The position numbers and the translations under genes are program-made. 64,000 nt of DNA. Source: Amblyomma americanum (Eukaryota > Arthropoda > Arachnida > Ixodida > Ixodidae). The notes beneath the pieces were generated by a model. The model did no database searches. It saw only the letters and a program-made list of their open reading frames with translations, and was not told the origin of the DNA. The first letter of the stretch is position 1, and each line of letters opens with the position of its first letter. The stretch spans positions 138,831,121 to 138,895,120 of the forward strand of contig NC_135504.1 of the NCBI RefSeq assembly GCF_052857255.1, read 5' to 3'. This document shows, one piece after another, positions 1-11,809 of the stretch.

Positions 1-1
1 T

Positions 2-652
2 TGTCCGGCTCAACCTGTTGTCATCCTAACTGATTCAAAATCTGCCCTTCAGAGGTTAGAGCGCGGATTCCCTACTGACGCCTTGTCTCTAAGCTCTCTG
101 CGCTTGGTGCAGAATCTGCACAGCAGAGGCTTTACTCTACATTTCCAGTGGGTGCCCTCTCACATAGGAGTCAACGGTAATGAGGTGGCAGACAGTCTCG
201 CCCATAAAGCTCTTTCAAGGATTCCATTAAAAAAAGTACCTCAAGATGGAAAATGTCTCTGCAGGAAAACGGTGCTCGATCATTTCAGTACCCTGTGGAG
301 TGCGTCCCACAGGCCATGTGTGACCAAGGGACTGAGATCTCAGGCGACCCTTCTACATCGAATTCGCTCGGCCTCTGCTCGCACTCCTGCATGGATGCAT
401 AAGACTGGCATAGCATCGTATCCGCTCTGCTCTTTATGTGGTGTGTGCGGGTATATCGAACATTATATTATGTACTGCCCAGAGTACAACGCGGAAAGGC
501 AGGTGATGTTCGCTTCCTTCAAGAAGACAGTAACCCGTCACAGCACAGTGCAGGACATTGTCTACCCGAGTGGAAACCAGACGTGCAGAAGGGAGGCTGC
601 ACGCCTTATTTTAACATTTTTGCAGGGCACGGATCTTGTTTTTAAATGGTGA
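2..652 (+). CDS. LINE-A: RNase H and C-terminal end of a non-LTR retrotransposon, cut by the window edge
   Basis: The frame is open from base 2 to a TGA at 650-652, so the protein starts outside the window. An RNase H core is visible: ILTDSKSAL near the start carries the third catalytic Asp, and VPSHIGVNGNEVADSLAH follows about 40 residues later with the terminal Asp. After it comes the Cys/His tail common to RNase H-bearing LINEs (CSLCGVCGYIEHYIMYC). In such elements this domain removes the RNA strand during target-primed reverse transcription. The endonuclease and RT parts are not in the window. The visible 216 codons have no stop or frameshift, so this copy may be fairly young. Assignment to the I/Jockey/R1-like assemblage is by family knowledge; the exact clade is uncertain. 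Confidence 0.85.
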   Translation, partial: CPAQPVVILTDSKSALQRLERGFPTDALSLSSLRLVQNLHSRGFTLHFQWVPSHIGVNGNEVADSLAHKALSRIPLKKVPQDGKCLCRKTVLDHFSTLWSASHRPCVTKGLRSQATLLHRIRSASARTPAWMHKTGIASYPLCSLCGVCGYIEHYIMYCPEYNAERQVMFASFKKTVTRHSTVQDIVYPSGNQTCRREAARLILTFLQGTDLVFKW

Positions 653-1020
653 CAGCAGGAACGGACAATGGCCTACTGTGATTGAATGTGTGCGTAGATG
701 GTGTCTTCCGGACTGGACTACTTTATACTGTGGGTGAATGTGTGTATGGATTGTGGCACTACAATGGCGTATGTTCTACTGTGACTGAATATGTGCATAG
801 ATGGTGACTTCTGAAGTGGACTGTGATGTGAACTGTGTGGATTGATTGTGTGCATAGATGGTGACTGCGGGATGGAATGTGTGCTATTATAAGAGACTGT
901 GCGCTTAGCGGGGTAGATGCGGCATTGTTAATATCGAAGGGATGCTGCGGAGGAGCAATTGCCGGAAGATAAAGCAAGTCTAACCCCACCTGTAGCCTTC
1001 AACACCTCAACCTCAACCTC
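653..1020 (+). repeat. LINE-A 3' UTR with degenerate tandem units and an ACCTCA-type tail
   Basis: Directly after the LINE-A stop, a unit resembling GTGTGCATAGATGGTGACT recurs imperfectly (about 685, 789, 847) together with GGACTGTG-type spacers. The stretch ends at 1001-1020 in repeated CAACCT units, which looks like a simple-repeat tail at a LINE 3' end. No other coding signal is seen. From 1021 to about 1100 there is only AT-rich sequence. Confidence 0.6.
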
Positions 1021-1101
1021 TTTGCATTGCAGATTGCATAGAAATATGATTTAATATGATGATTGAAATATTATTTAATATAATACAGGTAATATAAAGC
1101 A

Positions 1102-1600
1102 GTGCTCCAAGGACCGAATCCTCGGCTTCAATTTTCTTCGCGAACAATATTGCGATCATCGACCTTCGAGAACTTATGGCCCCACTCTTCACTCAATGTG
1201 CCATATGCGACGAGTGATCCGGGCACATCAGTTTTTCTCGTGCACGACGACCACATCACACTACCACCACCGAGCCCTAGCTTGTTATTTACGGTGGAGT
1301 GCGACGCCCCACGCGCACCAAGGCAAAGCTGAAGGCCACCTGTGGTGACTACTGAGCCACCGAGTTCGCGTCACCCTGGGGTCCTTGCCCTACACGCCAA
1401 GCAAACTCAGTATATATAGTAAAGAACTTTAGCACTGAATACCACCATTTGCCGAAAGCAACAGTCATCGCCTATTTGGATGAGGTTCGCCAGCCTATTC
1501 CGCACTGCACGTTGTCAGCTTTCGACGACAGCATCCCCAGGGAGCATCAGGGGGACAGTTAAGACTGCCGTGAATCCTGATTTAAACACTGTTTAGAAAT
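1102..1600 (+). pseudogene. Gyp-1 pol, region between protease and RT
   Basis: Translations such as DDHITLPPPSPSLLFTVECD (about 1246-1305) and NEYHHLPKATVIAYLDEV (about 1437-1490) resemble the spacer that follows protease in arthropod gypsy Pol, where an ITLPPRS-like segment and an NEF-H-like segment occur in this order. The two pieces are separated by stops. The assignment rests on family resemblance and on position directly before the RT block. Confidence 0.5.
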
Positions 1601-1605
1601 AACGC

Positions 1606-2036
1606 CAGCAAGCCATGCTTGACTCCTTCCGTGAATGCTTCGTGACCACCTCTAAGGTGTGGATGACTTCTGTGACGAAATGTGGTATTATAGTTGATGA
1701 CAGCAAAACAGCTATCCATCAACACCCCTACCAGTGTCAGTGAAAGAAGGTGAGGCGATTCGGATTCATGTTGACGAAATGCTCCGGAATGAAGTACTTC
1801 AGCCGGCAAGCAGCCCTTCGGCTTCGCCCGTTTTGCCCTTCACAAAGAAGGATACGGCACTCAGATTTGGCATCGACTTAGACGGCTCAACAAGATTACA
1901 AAAAAAGGATGTGTAGCTGCTACCCCAAATCGGTGACTCGTTGGACCACCTTCGTGATGCTCGCTACTTTTCCTTCTCTGGTCTCAACAGTAGGTAGTGG
2001 CAGATTGATGGGGATTAACCTGACCACGGGAAGACC
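1606..2036 (+). pseudogene. Gyp-1 reverse transcriptase, N-terminal half, broken
   Basis: FRECFVTTSKVW (from about 1627) is followed by the HPY segment, then EAIRIHVDEMLRNEVLQPAS and RFGIDLDGS (1750-1890), the usual start of a gypsy RT (EMLRxGVIxPSxSPW, then LRFCVDYRxLN). After a stop it continues as DSLDHLRDARYFS and a WQID segment (1930-2015). At least two frame changes and stops are present. Similarity ends abruptly near 2036, at the point where an RT normally reads KTAFVTPDG. Confidence 0.75.
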
Positions 2037-2806
2037 GTCATTGGGGGTCGCGCTTCCATCCTATCGCTACCACCAGTGTTGGGGCTTGCGCTTCTATTCC
2101 ACCGCTGCCACCAGTGTTGTAGACGGAGGGGCCCTTGGAGTTTTCTGACTCGTTCAGCCGCGCAGGTACCGGCTGCGAAGAGCGTCGGACTCCGTTAAGA
2201 ATAGAAACTGTAGAGTAACATTATTTTGACCTATTTGGAGTCGAGATAGGAGTGTTTCGGTAAGAAACCATCAGCCCGTTAATTACCCTTCGTGTTCCCA
2301 AGATTTCCAGCTGCCGTATAAGATTCGGAGAACGACGTCCAATCAAGTCAGCAGTTGTAGACACTGGTGGTACCGCCCACGGCAGAGGTGGGGCTGATGC
2401 TCTCTGGCAGCTCGGTTGATGGGAAGGAATAAGAAGAGTCATCGTACACTGTCGTGTCGATTTCACCACTGCGGCAGGCTCGACGCCCCCGTGGGAAAGG
2501 AATTGCACGCCATTTCAGAGCAGGTGAATGAACGGCCTCGTACTCCCCCGCTGGATGTCGGAAACACGAGACCTTCGTATTTCAATGTCCACCTCATATC
2601 AATTAACATCACCAGCTTCACCATTAAACAGCATCACTCCGTCCGGCGACCCGAGGGCAGAGTCGGCCATTGACGCCGCCGCCGTCGTTACTGCTCCCGT
2701 CGCTGCTGCCGCCGCCGTCAGTCCTCGCCGCACCTTTGCTTCACGCTGACTCACGTGTGCTAGGAATCCTTCCCACGTCCCTGTTCTCCGATCTCAACAC
2801 CGCGTT
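2037..2806. other. Insert of unknown type inside Gyp-1 RT
   Basis: RT similarity stops near 2036 and resumes at about 2807 with AFVTIGELYEF, exactly where the protein should continue. The ~770 bp between are not RT and contain no convincing gene. GC-rich CCGCTGCCACCAGTGTTG-like words and a GCC/GCT-rich run at 2677-2720 suggest a solo LTR or other repeat. I could not identify terminal repeats or a target duplication. Confidence 0.4.
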
Positions 2807-2940
2807 CGTTACTATCGGCGAGTTGTATGAGTTCACGGTACTTCCCTTTGGCTTCGATTCCGGAAGCTCCTGCTACCTTTCAAAGGATGATGGACACTGT
2901 CCTTGTTGGCCTCAAAAATGACAATCATCCCTCGTCTACC
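2807..2940 (+). pseudogene. Gyp-1 RT palm fragment
   Basis: LYEFTVLPFGF matches the gypsy RT motif LYEFxVLPFGLxxAPATFQRMMD. A one-base shift then gives PEAPATFQRMMDTVL. The fragment reaches LVYL, the start of the catalytic YxDD box, at 2929-2940, where the MITE begins. The catalytic box is therefore split by the insertion. Confidence 0.75.
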
Positions 2941-3843
2941 TTAAAGGGACTATGCAATGAATAAAAAGTCGCTTGTAAATGTTTTTAATGCTTAGAAATG
3001 ATGCCAAGAAGCATTCAAACCAAGTACGAGTCTTCGAAACTGAGCTGGCAATTTATTTTGAATTTTTAACTACCGTGTTTTTAAATTCACGGGCCGATTG
3101 GTGTACTCGTAGTGACCGATTTTGAAACTAAAATCGTGAAAAAAAAAACGTCACTGTACCCATGACGTCGCCAGGCCACCACACGCTCTCATTCCCTGGA
3201 GCCACGGCAGCCACGACGTCACGGGCACACTTCCGGTAGCCGTGAAAATCGTCTGCTCGTGCCACCGCGCGACCCTCTCGGGCAAGCGCGAGCCAGGGCA
3301 TTGCCTTCGTACATATGGTTTCAATTTTCCTCTGCCGCCTCCTTCTGTCGGGAGTTCCGGAGCCACTCGCAGTGGCTCGCCGAGTCGCTACTGTCGTCGC
3401 TGGCGTTCAGCTGGTAGGGCGTGAACGCATACGGTTCGATGCCCATCGCGGCCATAAGAGCGAGCAGTCGCGCCTAGAGGTCCGGGTCCATTACCGCTAA
3501 CTACAACAGACGACCAGCAAAGAAACCCGACGCGCGCCGCAATCACGCCGCCGACGCTGCTTCTCGGCTGCTAGGAGCGACAACCGGAAGTTGCAAAAGG
3601 AACGTCAGCGGACGACTTATTCATGGGCGGGGCCCAGTCCCAGACCTGTTTTCTTTATTTTTGTCTGGTGCCGCGCGTGTACGAGTTGAGGGGGGAGAGG
3701 AGGAGCGTAATTTTTAATCGTCTATATCTTCGCTGTTTTTGATTCTAGTTTAAAAATTCTTCCGTTGGGTTTAAGAGTGATGAAATGCCTATCTCTCGTC
3801 TGCTTTACGTAATCTCAATTAATTTATTGCGTAGTCCCTTTAA
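2941..3843. mobile_element. MITE-1: 903-bp TIR element flanked by TTAA
   Basis: The left end reads TTAA-AGGGACTATGCAATGAAT (2941-2962). The right end is its inverse, ATTTATTGCGTAGTCCCT-TTAA (3822-3843). The ~21-bp TIRs differ at three positions. TTAA on both sides is the target duplication used by piggyBac-like transposases. No transposase is encoded inside; short frames at 3151-3500 look like chance. The element sits inside the RT catalytic box of Gyp-1, and RT similarity continues in a compatible frame on the far side, so the borders are well supported. Confidence 0.8.
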
Positions 3844-3965
3844 CGAAGTTGCCATTTTTTTGCCATCTACGGATGTATCTCAAGCGCTTTAGTGCCATGC
3901 TGTAAGCCATCCGTTCAGCCGTCCTCTTCCTCAGATCTGAAAATTTGTGGCTCCAATCCACGCTG
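3844..3965 (+). pseudogene. Gyp-1 RT after the catalytic box
   Basis: After the right TTAA the frame reads EVAIF, then YLKRFSAML, a stop, AIRSAVLFLRSEN and further weak similarity (to about 3965). These match the thumb-side segment of gypsy RT (THLxRLxxVLxAIRSAGLTL). One frame change and one in-frame stop are present. Similarity fades near 3965; from there to about 4265 I see nothing identifiable. Confidence 0.65.
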
Positions 3966-4265
3966 CGAAAGTGTTTGGACAGCAAATTAAGCTATGCTCT
4001 ATACATTCAATTTTTAGCCTGGCATTTTTTTCGTTACGACAACGACACGAAAACGCAACCGTAATCTTTAGCGGGAAACACACGCTGAGAGAAGGAACAT
4101 GCTTCGCATTGTTTACAGGCGCCGTTATCATTCATTGCGCCGTTTGCACTACACACGAGGACTTCGAATGACGTCAACCCCTTTCGAAGCAGCTTCAAAC
4201 GTCATGTTTATGAAAGGTGTAGCTATAATTGTCGGCACCACGCGTCGGAAATATTTCTTCCCTTA

Positions 4266-4495
4266 CTACGCGGTTTGTGTGTCCACCGAGATATGTTAGA
4301 CAGGCGTCATTTCCCGTCCTTAAAACCAATTTCATTTCATTTTACTTGCCATACGGCGCGGTTCGGGTGTCCACGAAGATATCCGACAGGCGTCATTTCC
4401 TTTCCATAAGTTGTCCAATTGGCAAGGCGTCGCGCCGAACGGACGGTGGCGTTCCGGGGACCCCTTGGCAACACGCTGTCGCGTCCCGCTCTTAA
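4266..4495 (+). repeat. SINE-like repeat, two diverged units
   Basis: The core TACGCGGTTTGTGTGTCCAC at 4266 and CGGCGCGGTTCGGGTGTCCA at 4356 form two imperfect copies of one unit, each followed by a GATAT-AGACAGG-GTCATTTCC segment and AAAACCAATT-like sequence. Related copies occur at 47915-48060 and 53335-53555. No A/B box is certain, so calling it a SINE is an inference from copy number and lack of coding. From 4496 to 4630 there is only AT-rich sequence. Confidence 0.6.
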
Positions 4496-4627
4496 AAAAG
4501 AAGCTCTTGTTATTTAGTTCTTATTTTTACATTTTTCCTTTTTTTAATATGACTGCTGTATATGATCGGTATGATGTATGATTTGAATGCTCTATTTTTT
4601 ATCCTTGATATTTTATTTCTTATTTTA

Positions 4628-4630
<3 letters not shown>

Positions 4631-4706
<76 letters not shown>
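4631..4706. repeat. (AT)n tract left of palindrome D1
   Basis: An uninterrupted 76-bp AT dinucleotide run. It bounds the left side of the D1 dimer after a 36-bp unique spacer. Confidence 0.98.
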
Positions 4707-4710
<4 letters not shown>

Positions 4711-4768
4711 TCTGTAGGGGTTCCAATGCGCCAGTTTACAAGTGTAAGTACAGTATTACGACAAACGC

Positions 4769-4829
4769 GACTGTTCGTTTTAAAGGTTTATTGTGCCAAC
4801 AGTTTCGGGAATGGTATTCCCTTCGTCAG
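4769..4829 (-). ncRNA. Hammerhead-like ribozyme motif, left arm of D1
   Basis: This is the exact mirror of the motif at 4834-4894: TCGTCAG at 4823-4829 is the complement of the CTGACGA box, and TTTCGGG marks GAAA and helix II. It has the same core, the same helix III pairing and the same missing helix I partner. Confidence 0.6.
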
Positions 4830-4833
4830 GGCC

Positions 4834-4894
4834 CTGACGAAGGGAATACCATTCCCGAAACTGTTGGCACAATAAACCTTTAAAACGAACAGTC
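4834..4894 (+). ncRNA. Hammerhead-like ribozyme motif, right arm of D1
   Basis: CTGACGA (4834-4840) is followed by one extra A, then helix II GGGAAT / ATTCCC closing an ACC loop, then GAAA (4857-4860). ACTGTT (4860-4865) can pair with AACAGT (4888-4893) as helix III, leaving GTC with C4894 as the predicted cleavage nucleotide. This is the strand order of a type I hammerhead, a motif known from Penelope-like elements. A 5' partner for helix I is not evident, because the palindrome axis lies directly upstream. Activity is unproven. Confidence 0.6.
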
Positions 4895-4919
4895 GCGTTT
4901 GTCGTAATACTGTACTTAC

Positions 4920-5036
<117 letters not shown>

Positions 5037-5050
5037 CATGCGAGCCCCTC

Positions 5051-5055
<5 letters not shown>

Positions 5056-5125
<70 letters not shown>
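5056..5125. repeat. (TA)n tract left of D2
   Basis: A 70-bp TA run directly abutting the CCAAAAGTGATTTCTGGCA tail of inverted dimer D2. Confidence 0.97.
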
Positions 5126-6114
<989 letters not shown>

Positions 6115-6137
6115 AAAGGCTCGAAGCATCTGGGGAG

Positions 6138-7224
6138 TCACCGTGCAAAATACGGCTTCATGCGTAGAACATGGACAATCTCTGGACAGCGTAGTCGACG
6201 GCTTCTCTGCTGTGAAAGTGCAGCGTCCGGTAGTACCTCGTAATTAACGTCGCTGACGCGCTGCAAGACTTCATAAGGACTGAAATAGCGGAAAATGAGT
6301 TTTTCAGACAAGCCTCGCCGTTGAACAGATATCCATACCCAAACCTGGTCGCCGGGATTGTAGAAGACATGTCTGTGCCGGAGGTTGTAACGGCGTGAGT
6401 CTATCTTGTTGCTGTGTGATGTGAAGACGTGCAAGCTGACGAGCCTGCTCGGCTTCGTGGGCAAACTCCTCAGCGTCAGCAGATAACTGGCCATCAGTTT
6501 TGCAAAGGAGCATTGCGTCGAGCATCGTCTGAACCTCCCTGCGGTAGAGGAGGCGGAACGGTGTGAAACGGGTCGTCTCTTGAACTGCTGTGTTATAGGC
6601 GAATGTCATGTACGGTATGATCACGTCCCAAGTCCTGTGTTGCACGTCGACGTACATCGCCAGCATGTCCGCCATGGTCTTATTAAGCCGCTCTGTCAGC
6701 CCATTTGCCTGCGGGTGGTAAACAGTAGTTTTTCAGTGGGTCGTACCGCTTAGCTGAAAAATTTCGGCCATCATCTGGGAAGTAAAGGAGGTCACTCGGT
6801 CGGTTATGACGCAGGTCGGGGCGCCGTGCCGAAGTACGATCTGATTCATGAAGAAATCCGCAACCTTGGACGCTGTGCCACGCGGTAAGGCTTTGGCCTC
6901 GGCGTATCGAGTGAGGTAGTCTGCAGCAATGATGATGTACCGGTTTCCATCCGAGGACAAAAAGAAAGAGCCGAGAAGGTCCATGCCGACCTGATCGAAA
7001 AGGGCAAGTGGTGATGCAATAGGTTGGAGGAGCCCCGGAGGTTTGGCGGCCTTACAGCGCTGACATTGCCGACAGCTCTGCACATAGCGTTTAACAACAG
7101 TGGCAAGTTTGGGCCAGTAGAACAGCTGGCGTATTCTGGAAAGCATGTGAGAGTATCCCAAATGGCCAGAGGTTAGTTCGTCGTGGCACGCAGAAAGAAT
7201 TTCCTCTTGAAGTGTTGTCGGCAC
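6138..7224 (-). pseudogene. Gyp-2 integrase, frameshifted
   Basis: The N-terminal HHCC zinc-binding region is clear (ACHDELTSGHLGYSHMLSRI ... SCRQCQRC). The catalytic core follows with GMDLLGSFF carrying the first Asp and VITDRVTSFTS carrying the second. The usual DRGTxFTS has Val in place of Gly here. A stop at 6733 ends the frame; the core then resumes in the same register at 6675 (TFAYNTAVQETT) and changes frame again near 6494, giving a C-terminal NPGDQVWVW domain and a KPYFAR end. It would insert the cDNA into host DNA if intact; this copy cannot make the full protein. Confidence 0.85.
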
Positions 7225-7267
7225 GACGAGGAGGTACGCTCGTGAACTGGAACAAGGGTTCTTTAGA

Positions 7268-9037
7268 TCACGCCTCGTTGCAGGTTAAACGACGACAGGT
7301 GTCGGGAAAAACATTTAGGAACGATGGCCAACTGACCTTCGAGATAATCAATGAGGGGTCGTAACACTGGATCGGCGCGCTGCTGAGTTGACAATTCAGA
7401 AGAATGGATCGCCCCAAGGAAACTGATTTCGTCGTCCGTGTCGGGTGTAGCGAGTTCGACAGGCGCACGAGAGAGGGTGTCGGCGTCTTCATGCTTGTGT
7501 CCGGACTTCTAGACAATGGTGAGGTCAGACTCCTGCAGGCGAAGGCTCCATTGCGCCAGGCGTCTAGATGGGTCACGCAGGTTGGCCAACCAACACAAGG
7601 AGAGGTGGTCAGTGAACACTTTGAAAGGGCGACCATATAGATAGGGGCGAAATTTCGCAGCAGCCCAAATAATGTCGAGGCATTCTTTTTCTGTCATGGA
7701 ATACTTAATCTCTGCACGCAAAAGAGCGCGGCTTGTATAAGCGATGACTCGTTCAACGCCATCCTGGCGTTGCACGAGAACCGCGCCGAGGCCGATGTTG
7801 ATGGCGTCGGTGTGTATTTCAGTGTCACCCCGCTCATCAAAATGGCCAAGTACGGGCCGCGTTTGAAGACGCAGGCGGAGCTCGGCGAAAGCCACGTCTT
7901 GCTCGTGGGACCACACAAAAGGTGTGGCGTCGTGGGTGAGGTGAGTCAGCGGTTCTGCGAGGTCAGCGAAATTTTCGATAAAACGCCGGTAGTAACTGCA
8001 GAGCCCTAGAAGACACCGAACAGCTTTCTTGTCACGTGGGGGTGGAAATTCCGCAACCGCTGCAAGCTTGTCGGGGTCGGGCTTCACGCCGGCAGCGCTG
8101 ACGACATGGCCGAGAAATTTCAGTTCCTGATAACCGAAATGGCATTTCTGGAGCTTCAATGTGAGGTTAGCAGAACGAAGGGGTTCGAGGACCGTCCGCA
8201 GGCGTTCAAGATGTTTACTAAACGAGTCGGCGAAAACCACCACGTCGTCGAGATAGATTAGGCAGCACTGCCATTTAAGACCGGCAAGGACAGTGTCCAT
8301 CATCCGCTGAAAGGTGGCAGTCGAAGAACAACGACCGAAAGGTAGAACATTAAATTCATAAAGGCCGTCTGGAGTGACAAAGGCCGTCTTCTCACGATCC
8401 CGTTCATCGACCTCGATTTGCCAGTAGCCACTTTTTAGGTCGAAGGACGAAACACGGAGCGCGCCGAAGCTGGTCGGGAGAGTCGTCAATATGTGGCAAT
8501 GGGTAAACGTCCTTCTTGGTGACTGCGTTCAGCTTCCGGTTGTCGACACAAAAACGAAGAGTGCCGTCTTGCTTTTTAACGACGACGACCGGCGAGGACC
8601 ATGGGCTGTTGGAAGGCTGGATAACGTCTTCTTCGAGCATCTCCTTAACTTGGGACTTAATGACTTCGCGATCTGTAGACAATACGCGATATGGGGTGTT
8701 GACGGATTGGGTGTACGTCATCGTACGTCACAATGTGGTTCCTGGCTATGGTAGTTTGACGCACTTTCGACGAGGAGGCGAAACACTCTCTGAATTCGAG
8801 CAATAGTGCACACAGCTGTTCCCGTTGGCTGGTTGACAGCGCGGAGTTGACATTGAGGCTCTCTAGGGAGAAAGGAGGCTGCACTGGTTCTGAGAAGCAC
8901 TCGGAAACATCGGAGATGCGTTCGACAAAGGCTACGGAAGTTCTGCGAAAAAGATGCCGATGCTCATGCGTAAAATTGGTAGCAAGTACCTGTGACTGGC
9001 CACTATTAAGATGGATCAGACTGCGGGCCACGCACAC
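7268..9037 (-). pseudogene. Gyp-2 reverse transcriptase and RNase H, frameshifted
   Basis: RT begins with ECFASSSKVRQ and the HPI/HPYR segment, continues through [20 protein letters not shown] and FCVDNRKLN, and shows an intact catalytic box CLIYLDDVVVF in the longest open stretch (8489-7509). RNase H follows (IHTDAINIGLGAVLVQ, TEKECLDIIWA, FTDHLSLCWLA), and a stop at 7509 separates the LSRAP linker. Three different frames are needed between 9037 and 7268. The protein would copy genomic RNA to cDNA and degrade the template. Confidence 0.88.
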
Positions 9038-9209
9038 GCCTTGCGTCAGCAGTAATGAAAGGTTAGTTTCGGCGATGGCGTCACCATCCTGAAATGATTC
9101 GCACTCAACCGTAATGAACGCGCTGGTTCGAGGCGGCAGGGTGACAGTGTCCGTAGAAACTCAAAGCGTCTGGCTTGGTTGCGGCGCAGTGCTGCGGGTG
9201 ACAGCATTC

Positions 9210-9611
9210 TCAGTTGAAAACGTGACCTATTATCGCGTAGGTAAATAATCGCCCTATATTCACGCAGAAAATCGACACCTGAGATGAGGTCGCGGAACAG
9301 TTATTCAGAACAAGAAAGCAGACGACAAATGTGGACCCCCGGATTTGAACTCGGCCGGTGCACATGCCGAGAGGTGCAATCAGATCACCGCCCGCAGTGC
9401 GAACGTGTGTGCCAGCCCATGGCGTGAGAACCTTCTTGAGAATGCTGGCGAGCTGGCTGCTTAGAATCGAATAATCAGCACCAGTATCTAATAACGCTCG
9501 AACGTAGTGACCATCCAGTACCACAGGTATGTCTAAGGAAAGCCGCTCGCGAGTTGGAGGTTCCGGAGGGGATGATCGGGCACAGGCGTCGTTGTCTGCA
9601 GGCTTTGGCAC
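9210..9611 (-). pseudogene. Gyp-2 protease region
   Basis: An aspartic protease active site is visible (ALLDTGADYSIL), followed by the flap-like RTAGGDLIAPLGMC and a STFVVCFLVLNNC strand. The frame is open but ends at 9210 and has to shift to reach RT. By family, this retropepsin would cleave the Gag-Pol precursor. Confidence 0.8.
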
Positions 9612-10043
9612 CGGGAATTCGTCGGCGTGGTGTGTGCTTTCTAATGGCGTCCGTGCTTCGGGGGGTCTGGAAGGCGCAGGCGTCGTAATCGTCGAGGCGC
9701 CGTCATGTGTCAGCGCCGATGTGTCGAAGGGAGCGGGTACTGCAGACCTCGAAACCGTCGAAGCGTCGTTGTGTCGAGGAAGCGTCGCTGTGTCGGAGTG
9801 AACGGTGACCGCGGACTTCGGAACCGTCGAGGCGTCGGCATGTCGTGCCCGCGTCGATGGGGGGTCCCACGCACAACGATGTCCAGCGAGCCCACCCCCT
9901 AAGGTCGCTGGCTGCAGTTTTCCCGCCGTGGGCTGGGCGACCGACCTTGCGCCGCCCGGGAAAAACTCGCGGTAGATGATGGACGACCCCTGGAGGATGG
10001 AGATCGAGCCTGCTGGCGACGAAACTGAAGGACACGTTGGTAT

Positions 10044-11243
10044 TCAGGGAAATCCGCGGCGGCTTGGGGTCGTTCGCCATAGCGGGGTCGAGGAGAATCG
10101 GCGGGAAAGCAAGCCTTCGAGGCCCAGACGGCGGTAGGGGCAGTGCCGATACAGGTGACCTGGTTCGCCGCAGTGAAAGCGTAGGGGGCGTCGGTCGGGT
10201 GTGCGCCACACGTCGGCATTGCGCGCGGATGGTCGGGGGGCTTCCACTTACTGCAGCACGGGTGCAGGCGGCCCCGGCACTTCAGCAGGAGCCGGAACGA
10301 AGGACGCCGAATCCGGAGCAGGGCACCGCAGGGCTTCGGCGTAGGTGAGACGACGGTCAGGCGAGACAGGAGGAGGGGATGGACGAGCCTCATTGGCAGG
10401 AAAGGAGGGCCGGAGGGCTCGCTGCACCTCCTCGCGGACAAAGGTCGCTATGGGGCTTGGAGCTGTGGGAGGGGCCCCGTACAGCTGCCGGAGTTCGTCG
10501 AGCACAATTGAACGGATGAGATAGCGTAGCAGGGAGGCGTCGGTTCCGTGGAATGAGAACTCGCCGGAAACGGAGGCGGCGGACACGGGTCGATTGTACG
10601 CGGTCGCTCGTTGCTGAAGAGCCCTTTCAATCGTGGAAGACTCAGTGAGAAACTCGGCGACAGTTTTCGGAGGGCAGCGGACAAGGCCAGCAAAAAGTTT
10701 CTCCTTGACGCCACGCAAGAGATGGCGTACCTTTTTGTCCTTGGGCATTGCAGCGTCCGCGCGCCTGAAGAAGCGCGTCATGTTCTCTACATACGCTGCA
10801 ACGTTTTCATTTGGAAGCTGAACGGGAGATTGCAGAGCGCGTTCTGCCCGTTCGCGACGATCCGAGCTGCCGTATGTCTCTAGGAGACGACTCTGGAACT
10901 CACTCCAAGAGGACAACTGATCTTCACGGTTTTCGAACCAGATCCGAGCGCCGTCGTCTAGACTGAAGTAGACGTTTCTGAGGTGGGCGGCGTCGAACCA
11001 CTGGTTGAATGCGGCAACTCTCTCGTACTGCTACAACCAGTCTTCCACGTCCTCAATGATGTCACCGTGGAAGGATTTCGGGATGCGGGAATTCTGGAGG
11101 GTGAATTAGGGTGTGGGTGCCTCAGGCATTGGGGAGCTCGCGCCAGGCATTGAGGCGGCGCCAAGTTGCTCTGAGGACATACCCGATGGGTCAGGCTCGG
11201 TTGGTAAGCCTCGAATCCGGCGGCGAGCACGGTGGAGGGGCAT
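10044..11243 (-). pseudogene. Gyp-2 gag with in-frame stops
   Basis: One register runs from ATG 11241-11243 (MPLHRARRRI) to about 10044, interrupted by three in-frame stops (near 11107, near 11032 and at 10248-10250). The body contains KSFHGDIIEDVEDWL, then after a stop QYERVAAFNQWFDAA and the capsid-like SWSEFQSRLLETYG. After the last stop, FHCGEPGHLYRHC is a CCHC knuckle whose first Cys is replaced by Arg. Two stops lie where a Gln codon is expected, consistent with C-to-T change. Not functional. Confidence 0.8.
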
Positions 11244-11301
11244 CTTGACGGGTATAGGACTGGAGCGCCGGCTAACCGTTGGGGTACGGGTCATGAGATC
11301 G

Positions 11302-11316
11302 ATCCCACTTCCACCA
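11302..11316 (-). other. Gyp-2 primer-binding site
   Basis: On the - strand TGGTGGAAGTGGGAT follows a few bases after the LTR terminus (...CGTGACA at 11321). A TGG-initial segment at this position is the usual tRNA primer complement of gypsy elements. The tRNA species is not assigned. Confidence 0.6.
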
Positions 11317-11320
11317 GATT

Positions 11321-11720
<400 letters not shown>

Positions 11721-11808
<88 letters not shown>
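11721..11808. repeat. (AT)n and (GT)n at the broken 3' end of LINE-B
   Basis: An AT run (11721-11794) passes into GT (11795-11808). On the - strand the LINE-B frame reads ...AVVLS and then enters this microsatellite, so the LINE is cut here. Confidence 0.97.

Positions 11809-11809
<1 letters not shown>

Larger units (their letters stand above)
1102..3965 (+). mobile_element. Gyp-1: decayed Ty3/gypsy pol, interrupted twice
   Basis: Four blocks in the same order as a gypsy pol gene lie on the + strand: the spacer after protease (1102-1560), the first half of RT (1600-2036), the RT palm (2807-2940) and the RT part after the catalytic motif (3844-3965). No LTRs are visible. The blocks are separated by an insert of unknown type (2037-2806) and by a MITE (2941-3843). 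Several in-frame stops and frame changes show it is dead. Confidence 0.75.

Noticed and set aside
4800..4860. Palindrome as a transcription terminator or cruciform replication signal
   Set aside because: The arms contain a hammerhead-like core and the locus follows the topology of the other Penelope dimers, which explains it better.
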